Below are positions 14,643-20,621 of a DNA stretch of 25,657 bases, piece by piece. The position numbers were made by a program, and so were the translations under genes. The first letter of the stretch is position 1, and each line of letters starts with the position of its first letter. Location of the stretch: positions 1-25,657 of the forward strand of contig DASXLL010000335.1 of assembly GCA_036496265.1 (NCBI GenBank), written 5' to 3'. The notes under the pieces are model-generated. The model was given only the letters and a program-made list of their open reading frames with translations, searched no databases and was not told the DNA's origin. The stretch is from CAYLLN01 sp036496265 (GTDB lineage: Bacteria > Planctomycetota > Planctomycetia > Pirellulales > Pirellulaceae).

Positions 14643-15986
14643 TCACCGGCCGATGCAATACAGCGTCTTATTTCCGCGGATAAACAGTTTTCCGTCGCTC
14701 AGCGCCGGCGAGGCAAGGGTGGTGTCGTCGAGCTTGTTTTCGACGAGTTTGTCGAATCGGGGGGAGGCGGAAACGACCGTTGTCAGGCCCTCGGTGTTCA
14801 GAAAATAAATCCGGCCGTCGGCGGCGATCGGGGAGGCTTTGTATTGGCCTTTTATCCGCTCTTTCCATTTGATATTGCCAGTCGCGAGGTCGAAGCAGCG
14901 GGCGATGCCGTCGTCGGTGATTGTGAAGAGCAGGTCGTTCCACGCGAGGGGCGAGCAGGAGTCGGGGGAGCCTTCGTTGTAGGTCCAGGCGAGGTCGCGG
15001 AAAGTGAACTCGTGCGGCGCAAGCGGCGATTCGGAATTCTTCTTTGACGACCGTTTGGCTGGTGGTTTCAACTGCAACGCAAACATCGGTCCTTTCAGAC
15101 CTCGCGTCGCGATTACCATGTCCTTAGCCACCGTCGGGCTCGTTACCGTCCGTCCGCCGTTCAGCCCGGCCAAAAGCCAAAGCTGCCGCCCGGTTCCGGG
15201 ATCATAAGCATCCAGTTGATTCCCGCCCATGACGATCAGTTGCTCGACGCCGTTCAGTCGGCAGAGCAGGGGAGTCGTGTACGAATCGCATTCTTCCTTT
15301 TCCGCCTTGGTCATCCTCGGCACGTGCCAGCGAACATCGCCGCTACGGAGGTCATGGGCTATGAGATAGCTTTCCACCGGCTTGTCTTGCAAATCAGCCA
15401 ACGAGTCCTGCATGCAAACCGAAATCACGGCATCTCCGGCGATGACGGGGCTATTCGCATGGCCGTACCACGACGTGTACGGCCCATAATCGTCTTGCAA
15501 ATTTCGCTTCCACAGCCGGTTGCCGTCGAAGTCGTAAGCTGCGAGGTCGCCGTTGCCAAAATGGGCGACAACAACCTTGCCGTTCGTCACCGGCGAAGGC
15601 CCGGCAGGGTTGTAGAACTTGTGGACTTTCATCGGCTGGCGTTTGGGGCCTTCGCGCTCCTGCGTGCCGCTGCCGACTTCTTGGGTCCAGGCAATCTCAC
15701 CAGTTTTCTTGTGTATTCGCAGCAATAGCAGTTTGTCGTCGGCAGTGTGGGCCGTGACGAACACCGCGTCGCCCCAGATGGCGGGCGTGCTGGCGGCTGG
15801 GCCCGGCATCGGGGTTTTCCAGACGATGCTGCGCTGTTCGTGCCAGACGATGGGCGGTTGCTTTTCGGAACTGATACCGGTCCCTTCGGGGCCACGCCAC
15901 TGTGGCCAATCGGCGCTAGCGCATACAGCGGCCGCGACGCAAAAAACCGCGATGGCCGTGAGCGTGATCGATGAACGTCGAATCAT
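14643..15986 (-). CDS. Secreted PQQ-like beta-propeller repeat protein
   Basis: 447 residues with a signal peptide (residues 1-25, ending VCASA) directly followed by DWPQWRGPEGTG, the usual opening of planctomycete PQQ-like propeller proteins. Repeated blades of the form (A/V)xDxxTGxxxW are visible: RIHKKTGEIAWTQEV, AYDFDGNRLWKRNL, AHDLRSGDVRWHVP, AYDPGTGRQLWLL, CFDLATGNIKWKERI. The fold is a seven- or eight-bladed propeller, likely periplasmic. PQQ-dehydrogenase active-site residues are not evident, so a scaffold or binding role is more likely than an enzyme. Length and layout match the protein at 17647-18987, so the two are paralogues. It is codirectional with infC but separated by about 200 bases. 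Confidence 0.92.
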   Translation of the reverse strand: MIRRSSITLTAIAVFCVAAAVCASADWPQWRGPEGTGISSEKQPPIVWHEQRSIVWKTPMPGPAASTPAIWGDAVFVTAHTADDKLLLLRIHKKTGEIAWTQEVGSGTQEREGPKRQPMKVHKFYNPAGPSPVTNGKVVVAHFGNGDLAAYDFDGNRLWKRNLQDDYGPYTSWYGHANSPVIAGDAVISVCMQDSLADLQDKPVESYLIAHDLRSGDVRWHVPRMTKAEKEECDSYTTPLLCRLNGVEQLIVMGGNQLDAYDPGTGRQLWLLAGLNGGRTVTSPTVAKDMVIATRGLKGPMFALQLKPPAKRSSKKNSESPLAPHEFTFRDLAWTYNEGSPDSCSPLAWNDLLFTITDDGIARCFDLATGNIKWKERIKGQYKASPIAADGRIYFLNTEGLTTVVSASPRFDKLVENKLDDTTLASPALSDGKLFIRGNKTLYCIGR

Positions 15987-16012
15987 CTCGATGTATTACC
16001 CGCACTCTTTTT

Positions 16013-16082
16013 AACGCAAAGACGCAAAGGTTTGCAAAGGCCGCAAAGGGATTCAATCACGTATTTGTTCTGTCTTTGCGTT
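16013..16082. repeat. GCAAAG tandem units plus an 11-bp inverted repeat
   Basis: Four successive units end in GCAAAG (16013-16050; ACGCAAAG, ACGCAAAGG, TTTGCAAAGG, CCGCAAAGGG). The first unit, AACGCAAAGAC (16013-16023), recurs inverted as GTCTTTGCGTT at 16072-16082. It lies upstream of the PQQ gene at 15986 and downstream of sdpI. It looks like a dispersed intergenic repeat; function unknown. Confidence 0.65.
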
Positions 16083-16127
16083 GAAATCGGTTGACGTCGC
16101 GTCGCCAGGAGGCGCGGCATCTATTTC

Positions 16128-16188
16128 TGGTGGGCCGGCGCTCGCCGACCACCGCTGCGCGGCGGTGCCCGGAGCTTGTCCCACCCTA
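16128..16188. repeat. Nested palindromes at the 3' end of the sdpI-like gene
   Basis: Contains GGCG-CT-CGCC (16137-16146), CACCGC-6-GCGGTG (16150-16167), and an outer near-pairing of TGGTGGG (16128) with CCCACCCTA (16180-16188). Read on the minus strand it begins TAGGGTGGG one base after the sdpI stop, the same motif that begins each arm of the repeat at 7874. It is a likely 3'-end hairpin. Confidence 0.6.
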
Positions 16189-16189
16189 C

Positions 16190-16849
16190 TTAAAGCTGTC
16201 CGCGTGCTTGAAGGGACTTGTAATGCACGGCGGAATAAGCGGCAGGAATGACGGCGGCATGGACGATTAGCGCGATGATGATGAACAGCAGGGCGCCGGC
16301 GGGCACGGGTAGAAACAAGAGCGGCGTGCCGACGAGCGCGGCGGCGACGAAGAGGCGGCCGGCGAGGCGGTGGGTGTCGTTCCAGACTCGGTCGTTGGCG
16401 AGCGTCCAGGGCGTGCGCACGCCGACCCAAAAATTGCGGCGGACTTTGCCCAGCACGTTGCCGAGCAAGGCGAACATGAGCAGCATGCCGGCGATCATCG
16501 CCCGCACGACATCGATGCGGTGGCCCAGCGCCCCCCATAAGATCAGGCAGTGCACGTACACCATGAAGGCCAGGATGACAAAAATCATAAACCAAAACAC
16601 GCCGCGAAACGCATCGACTTCAAATTGCTTGGGCGATAACCACGGCAGCGCCGAAAACAGCAGTAGTAGGCCCCCAATCGCAACGGGCGTAATCAAGGCC
16701 GCGACGGCTGGCGATCCGTAGCCATCGACCTGGCCCTGAATGTTCCAGTGGATCGGAACTCGCGGCGGCAGGTTCGGAAACGCGAGCGCCGAAATCAACA
16801 GAGCCACCGCGGGCGCAGCAATACACAAACCGATATACGTGCGTGTCAT
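16190..16849 (-). CDS. sdpI: SdpI/DUF1648-family integral membrane protein
   Basis: 219 residues from ATG 16849, overlapping the upstream repressor stop as ATGA; this start is preferred because longer in-frame starts fall inside the repressor gene. Six membrane segments are visible. After the first comes the DUF1648 signature NLPPRVPIHWNIQGQVDGYGS (about 25-45), and near residue 140 the SdpI-type motif GNVLGKVRRNFWVGVRTPWTL followed by VWNDTHRLAGRLF. In Bacillus subtilis SdpI gives immunity to the SdpC killing peptide and, once it binds toxin, sequesters SdpR at the membrane. No sdpC-like gene is present, as is usual for the widespread sdpRI pairs, so immunity to an outside peptide or a general envelope role are both possible. 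Confidence 0.9.
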   Translation of the reverse strand: MTRTYIGLCIAAPAVALLISALAFPNLPPRVPIHWNIQGQVDGYGSPAVAALITPVAIGGLLLLFSALPWLSPKQFEVDAFRGVFWFMIFVILAFMVYVHCLILWGALGHRIDVVRAMIAGMLLMFALLGNVLGKVRRNFWVGVRTPWTLANDRVWNDTHRLAGRLFVAAALVGTPLLFLPVPAGALLFIIIALIVHAAVIPAAYSAVHYKSLQARGQL

Positions 16850-17187
16850 GATGTTTTCCTTATCGTTGTCGTCGCAGGCGCTGCAATCGCGCCTGGCGAA
16901 ATCGTTCGTTCCGCGACATTGCCCGTGGGGCTGCCCAACAAATCCCACAGCCAAGCCAGCACGTCCTGAGCAACCGTCGTATTGAGCGAATAAATAATCT
17001 GCTGCCCCTCACGCCGGCTGACGATCAAATCGGCTTCCTTGAGCACCGCGAAATGGTGCGAAACGGTCGGCTTGGTCATATCGAACCGGTCCGCAAGCTC
17101 GCCGGCGTTCATTTCACCCTTCGCCAGGAGCCGCAGGATCTCTCTGCGGGTGGGATCGGCGAGCGCTTTGAAAACCTGGTTGTTCAT
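16846..17187 (-). CDS. sdpR: ArsR-family repressor, SdpR-like
   Basis: 113 residues from ATG 17187. A winged-helix ArsR domain spans 1-88: VFKALADPTRREILRLL, then the recognition helix region in ELADRFDMTKPTVSHHFAVLKEADLI, wing RREGQQIIYSLN, and the SdpR-like TTVAQDVLAWLWDLL. There is no metal-binding CxC motif, which fits the SdpR autorepressor group. It would repress its own operon with sdpI and be relieved by membrane capture through SdpI (known for B. subtilis, inferred here). The last 25 residues (Pro/Ala/Thr-rich) are an extension of unknown importance. It is translationally coupled to sdpI. Confidence 0.92.
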   Translation of the reverse strand: MNNQVFKALADPTRREILRLLAKGEMNAGELADRFDMTKPTVSHHFAVLKEADLIVSRREGQQIIYSLNTTVAQDVLAWLWDLLGSPTGNVAERTISPGAIAAPATTTIRKTS

Positions 17188-17192
17188 GAAGA

Positions 17193-17224
17193 GAGGCTTG
17201 AGGCTGCAGGCTTGAGGCTTGAGG
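17193..17224. repeat. Imperfect AGGCTTG tandem repeat
   Basis: GAGGCTTG, AGGCTGC, AGGCTTG and AGGCTTG units run in tandem just upstream of the sdpR start codon. This is a simple repeat of a sort common between planctomycete genes (recollection). It leaves no recognisable Shine-Dalgarno beyond GAGAGG. Confidence 0.5.
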
Positions 17225-17301
17225 GGAGCAGGGAGCAGTCAGGACATGGGTGGGGCAGGCGCAAGTTGGCAATGCAGTTCGTTCGGGTGGGAAAAATCCA
17301 T

Positions 17302-17412
17302 ATGCATATGCATGCGTTTTCGTTTTTATTTTGGCATGCATAAATCGCAAGTCGTTGAGGCGAGACAGGTTACGATATATTTGTATAGTGTGCGTTATGC
17401 ATTCGTATGCAT
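17302..17412. promoter_or_regulatory. Cluster of five ATGCAT palindromes
   Basis: ATGCAT occurs at 17302, 17308, 17336, 17397 and 17407. TATGCATGC (17307-17315) and GCATGCATA (17334-17342) form a perfect 9-bp inverted repeat, and TATGCAT is directly repeated at 17396 and 17406, one helical turn apart. This density is unlikely by chance in GC-rich DNA. It is a plausible set of binding sites for a dimeric regulator; which one is unknown. Confidence 0.5.
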
Positions 17413-17555
17413 GGAGAGCGAGAGGGAGGTTTTTTTGTTTTTTGCCGCACGTCGTTTCTCGGGCGACGAGTTTGGGGACTGGTACAGATGTATAGATGCG
17501 CGACAGGCGGGTTTATTGTGGGGTTTAAAGAGGCCATCGACTTTTGCCATGCCTG

Positions 17556-17577
17556 TATTTAGATGATTGTCTAAATA
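17556..17577. promoter_or_regulatory. TATTTAGA-6-TCTAAATA dyad, candidate ArsR/SdpR operator
   Basis: Perfect 8-bp arms around TGATTG. AT-rich dyads of TTAGA/TCTAA type are common operators for ArsR-family repressors, and an SdpR-like member is encoded next door. But it lies 70 bases before the PQQ gene and about 370 from sdpR, so it may control the PQQ gene instead. Confidence 0.45.
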
Positions 17578-17646
17578 AGTGTTCGTGCGTCAAGTCGGGT
17601 TATTGCGTCGCGTCGCGTTCTTTTGCCGTAAAGCTATAGTTAGAGC

Positions 17647-18987
17647 ATGGTTCCGTATTACCCGCGGGGACGGTTTTGCGCTGCAATTCTTGTGGGTGTG
17701 CTGTGCGCCTGGCTGCCGGCGGCTGATTGGCCGCAGTTTCGCGGTCCCACCGGTTGCGGGCTGGCGGAAAGCGAATTGATTCCGGTCCGCTGGGGCGGGT
17801 TTGAGCCGGCGGCATGGCAGACCGAGATTCCGGGCCACGGCTGGTCGAGCCCGGTCGTGGTCGGCGATCGGATCTGGCTAACGACGGCCGAGCAGACGGC
17901 GTTGCCGACGAATGCCCGCGACAAGAAGCTCGATGCCAGTATCTATCGCGATTACCGCGATCAGCTTCAGGTCCATGGCTCAGTCACCTGCGTCGCCGTC
18001 GAGCTAGCGGTGGAAACCGGCGAGCCGCTGCGGAAAATCGAGGTCTTCACGTGCGACGATCCGCCGCCGACGCATGCGACGAACGGCTATGCATCGCCAA
18101 CGCCGGCTAGCGACGGCGAGCGGCTGGTCTGTCACTTCGGCTCACTGGGCACTGCCTGCATCGACTTCAAATCCGGCGAAGTACTGTGGAAACGCCGCCT
18201 GCAGTTCGACGAAATTACCGGACCGGGCAGTTCGCCTGCGATTCACGAAAACATTGTCATTCTGCCTTGTGACGGAGCGGACAAACAATTCGTCATCGGT
18301 CTGGACATTCATACGGGCCATACCAAGTGGCAAACTGATCGCCCGAAAATCGACGATATCGAAGGCATTCATCGCCGCGCGTTTAGCACGCCGCTGATTG
18401 TCAAACACAACGATCGTTGGGAAGCAGTCACCGTCGGCGCGCAATGGGCCGTCTCGTATGACCCCACCAGTGGCCAAGAGCTGTGGCGCGTGAACATGGG
18501 CGACTGCCACGCCGCGATTCCGCGACCGGTCGCGGCCAACGGCATTGTCTATGTTTGCAGCGGCTACATGAAGCCGCGGCTGTTTGCCATTCGCCTCGGC
18601 GGCAGCGGGGATGTGACGCAAACGCGCGTCGCGTGGCAGTTCGATCGGCAAGTGCCCGAGATAGCGTCGCCGATTGTCGTCGAGGGTAGTATTTATTTCG
18701 TCTCGTCCGGCGGAATTTTGACATGCCTGAACGCCGCAAGCGGCGAACTGTTTTGGCAACACCGCCTCGGTGGCAATTTCGGCGCGAGCCCGATTGCTGC
18801 GGGCGATAAGATCTATTTTGTAAGTCGCGAAGGCGTTACGACCGTAATCCGGGGCGGCGGCGAATACGACGAACTGGCCCGGAGCCAGCATTTTGGTCAA
18901 ACGTTGGCGTCGCCTGCGGTGTGTGGTAGCGCCCTCCTCATCCGCGCTGATCGGATGCTGTATTGCTTTGGCGCTCCGGCGAAGTAG
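17647..18987 (+). CDS. Secreted PQQ-like beta-propeller repeat protein (paralogue)
   Basis: 446 residues. Signal peptide (1-25, ending LPAA) followed by DWPQFRGPTGCGLAESE. Propeller blades: CIDFKSGEVLWKRRL, GLDIHTGHTKWQTD, SYDPTSGQELWRVNM, CLNAASGELFWQHRL, with FGASPIAAGDKIYFVSREGVTTVI and TLASPAVCGSALLIRADRMLYCFG at the end matching the C-terminus of the protein at 14643. It is likely a periplasmic scaffold or binding protein; no catalytic residues are recognisable. Start ATG 17647 has no Shine-Dalgarno and a -10-like TATAGT seven bases upstream, so a leaderless transcript is possible (weak). It is divergent from sdpRI. Confidence 0.92.
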   Translation: MVPYYPRGRFCAAILVGVLCAWLPAADWPQFRGPTGCGLAESELIPVRWGGFEPAAWQTEIPGHGWSSPVVVGDRIWLTTAEQTALPTNARDKKLDASIYRDYRDQLQVHGSVTCVAVELAVETGEPLRKIEVFTCDDPPPTHATNGYASPTPASDGERLVCHFGSLGTACIDFKSGEVLWKRRLQFDEITGPGSSPAIHENIVILPCDGADKQFVIGLDIHTGHTKWQTDRPKIDDIEGIHRRAFSTPLIVKHNDRWEAVTVGAQWAVSYDPTSGQELWRVNMGDCHAAIPRPVAANGIVYVCSGYMKPRLFAIRLGGSGDVTQTRVAWQFDRQVPEIASPIVVEGSIYFVSSGGILTCLNAASGELFWQHRLGGNFGASPIAAGDKIYFVSREGVTTVIRGGGEYDELARSQHFGQTLASPAVCGSALLIRADRMLYCFGAPAK

Positions 18988-18989
18988 GA

Positions 18990-19035
18990 GGACGCGGAGC
19001 GTCCGGGATGTGTGTTCCAACGCTGAGCTTGGGAC
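18990..19035. repeat. Twin-hairpin element, copy 1
   Basis: Hairpin one is GGACGC, loop GGA, GCGTCC. Nine bases later comes hairpin two, GTTCCAACGC / GCTTGGGAC with TGA loop (imperfect). It begins three bases after the PQQ gene stop, in the convergent gap with the BrkB gene. Confidence 0.75.
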
Positions 19036-19050
19036 AAAGAGGATGAAGAA

Positions 19051-19097
19051 GGACGCAGAGCGTCCGGGAGGTGTGTTCCCACGCGGAGCGTGGGAAC
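19051..19097. repeat. Twin-hairpin element, copy 2
   Basis: Hairpin one is GGACGC, loop AGA, GCGTCC; after GGGAGGTGT comes hairpin two, GTTCCCACGC, loop GGA, GCGTGGGAAC, a perfect 10-bp stem. It is a direct repeat of copy 1, 61 bases on, ending nine bases before the BrkB stop. Confidence 0.8.
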
Positions 19098-19105
19098 AAG
19101 TGCGG

Positions 19106-20014
19106 CTAGGCCGCTCGACTCATGGGCTGCTGATCGCCATCACACTTGGCGCGCCGGGCACCGCGCCGCGGCGGATTGTATTTGCCCCGCGACGCTGCCA
19201 GCACCTGCGTAAACTCCGCACCTAAAAAGAAAATCATTGCCGAGTAGTACATCCAGAGCAGCACCAGCGCCAGGGAGCCGGCGGCACCGTAGGCGCTCGT
19301 CGGCTTCGACCAGCCGAAGTACATTCCCAATACCGATTGGCCGAGCCAAAACAGCACGGACGTGACGACCGCCCCCAGCCACACGTCGGACCAGTCGATT
19401 TCCGCATCGGGCAGATACTTTAGTAGCACCGCGAACAGAACGGTAATCACGCCGAGCGACACAGCCGTGTGCAGCCACCCCAGGACCGCACTGCTCAGTC
19501 CCGCTCCGGGATGCGAATCGAGCCAATGTCCGAATGCGGACAAACCCCAGCTAATGGCCAGCGATGCCGTCACGAGCACGGCAATACCAAGCAGCATCGC
19601 GAGCGACAGGAGCCGTTTCGTTAAAAACTGCCACACGCCGCCTTGTTTGGGGTCAGGCTCCACGTGCCAGGCCCGGTTCAGCGCCGTTTGCAGCTCCGTG
19701 AGCGCTCCCGTGGCCCCCAGCATGAGCATGCCCGTTCCGATAAGCCAACCAATCGTGCTTTGGGTTGGTTTACTGGCGTTTTTGATGATAGCCGTAATTT
19801 GTTCGGCCCCTTCGCGGCCAATCGTCTCCTCAAAATGGCCGATCAGCCGCTCTTGGACGGCCGTGTTGTCATGCACGATGGAGCCGCCAACGTACACAAT
19901 GGCTACCAATAGCGCCGGCAGAGAGAAAAAGGTGTAATACGCCAGAGCCGCGGCTAGTCGCGGGCACTCATCGTCGATGAACTCTTGGAAAGTGCGCGAG
20001 ATGATTGACCACAT
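19106..20014 (-). CDS. YihY/BrkB-family inner-membrane protein
   Basis: 302 residues from ATG 20014, chosen because GGAG lies nine bases upstream and the product then starts MWSIISRTFQEFIDDECPRLAAALAYYTFFS, as in the family. ATG 20074 and GTG 20095 are longer in-frame options. Six membrane segments are visible, with family landmarks CPRLAAALAYYT, a GATGALTELQTALNRAWHV loop, and SAYGAAGSLALVLLWMYYSAMIFFLGAEFT. Proteins of this family were once called ribonuclease BN in error; their role (transport or envelope) remains unsettled. The C-terminal tail is basic and cytoplasmic. It converges on the PQQ gene with two copies of the twin-hairpin element between. Confidence 0.92.
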   Translation of the reverse strand: MWSIISRTFQEFIDDECPRLAAALAYYTFFSLPALLVAIVYVGGSIVHDNTAVQERLIGHFEETIGREGAEQITAIIKNASKPTQSTIGWLIGTGMLMLGATGALTELQTALNRAWHVEPDPKQGGVWQFLTKRLLSLAMLLGIAVLVTASLAISWGLSAFGHWLDSHPGAGLSSAVLGWLHTAVSLGVITVLFAVLLKYLPDAEIDWSDVWLGAVVTSVLFWLGQSVLGMYFGWSKPTSAYGAAGSLALVLLWMYYSAMIFFLGAEFTQVLAASRGKYNPPRRGARRAKCDGDQQPMSRAA

Positions 20015-20365
20015 TCGCCATTTCTCCGCCTGCCGCCGCGGGAGAGCGCTGCCGCGTTCTGCAACACTGTTCATTTTTGCCGCTGCAAAGGTCACGCCGC
20101 CGTGCTGTCGCTTCCCGCTTGCCTATTAGCCACGCTGGGCCGAAATCACGCAACTTCGTCAGTGGGGCAGCGATAATCGGTTGTCGCAAACTGAGAAAGC
20201 TCGGGGCCAAAACGGCAATTTTCTCGCTGGCACGACGTTTGCTTTTACCGAAAACGCAAAAGAACCAAAACCTGTCGCAGACGACCGGCGACTTGCGGGA
20301 AACTGAGTTGCGGTAACGCAGCGGCCCGCTGGCCTTATGGGACAGACCTTTCAGGAGGAACAAAA
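20015..20365. other. 351-bp divergent gap, no gene recognised
   Basis: It lies between the BrkB gene (-) and the small coiled-coil gene (+). Longer in-frame BrkB starts fall in its first 80 bases. Besides a small dyad CAGCG-GCC-CGCTG (20319-20331) and the Shine-Dalgarno at 20353-20358, I see nothing assignable; promoter hexamers are not convincing. Confidence 0.5.
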
Positions 20366-20563
20366 ATGGTCGCAATCGATCAACTTGAACGAGGCACGCT
20401 GTGGTGCGAAGAATTGAACCGCGCCCGGCAAGAAATTCAAAGCAAATGGACCGAAGCCGAGCGGTCACACCGACGGCAGCTCGCCGAATGCCGGCAGCAA
20501 GCGTTAGCCCGCGCTTTGTTGGTGCTGCCGATGAACAAGTCTCGGTCGCGTCAGACAGCGTAA
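20366..20563 (+). CDS. Small coiled-coil hypothetical protein
   Basis: 65 residues, not recognised. A consensus Shine-Dalgarno AGGAGG sits seven bases before the ATG, the best ribosome-binding site in the window, which argues that it is translated. Residues about 5-50 are predicted helical with charged heptads (LNRARQEIQSKWTEAERSHRRQLAECRQQALARALL), two Cys (14 and 42) and a basic tail. There is no signal peptide or membrane segment, so it is probably a cytoplasmic, dimeric helix protein. It converges on the GTPase gene, with a degenerate twin-hairpin element between. Confidence 0.7.
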   Translation: MVAIDQLERGTLWCEELNRARQEIQSKWTEAERSHRRQLAECRQQALARALLVLPMNKSRSRQTA

Positions 20564-20566
20564 GGG

Positions 20567-20615
20567 AACGACGCAGAGCGTTGGGAAGCGCGCGCCCACT
20601 CAGAGCGTGGGTGCG
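20567..20615. repeat. Twin-hairpin element, degenerate copy 3
   Basis: GACGC-AGA-GCGTT, then about nine bases, then GCCCACTC-AGA-GCGTGGGT. The plan and the AGA triloop match the copies at 18990 and 19051, but the stems have mismatches. It lies between the small gene stop (20563) and the GTPase stop (20622). Confidence 0.6.
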
Positions 20616-20621
20616 AGTTGC

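Larger units (their letters stand above)
17188..17646. other. 459-bp divergent regulatory region (sdpRI / PQQ-propeller gene), AT-rich
   Basis: No credible gene. It contains an imperfect AGGCTTG-type repeat (17193-17224), a cluster of ATGCAT palindromes (17302-17412), a run of seven T and then six T (about 17431-17444), and a TATTTAGA/TCTAAATA dyad (17556-17577). It is visibly richer in A and T than flanking DNA, as expected for a shared promoter region. TATAGT at 17635-17640 resembles a -10 box but lies only seven bases before the 17647 ATG and lacks a matching -35. Confidence 0.6.

Noticed and set aside
14385..15047. 220-codon plus-strand frame across the infC leader and PQQ gene
   Set aside because: Antisense to two recognised genes; no recognisable protein features.
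17219..17566. 115-codon plus-strand frame in the sdpR/PQQ divergent gap
   Set aside because: Spans AT-rich repeats and ATGCAT sites; odd composition, no Shine-Dalgarno and no family, so treated as regulatory DNA.
17635..17646. TATAGT as promoter giving a leaderless PQQ-gene transcript
   Set aside because: No -35 hexamer at a proper distance; a single six-base match is too weak to annotate.
18988..19105. Possible insertion-sequence remnant from the duplicated 46/47-bp elements
   Set aside because: No transposase fragment, target duplication or terminal repeat beyond the hairpins; better described as a short palindromic repeat.
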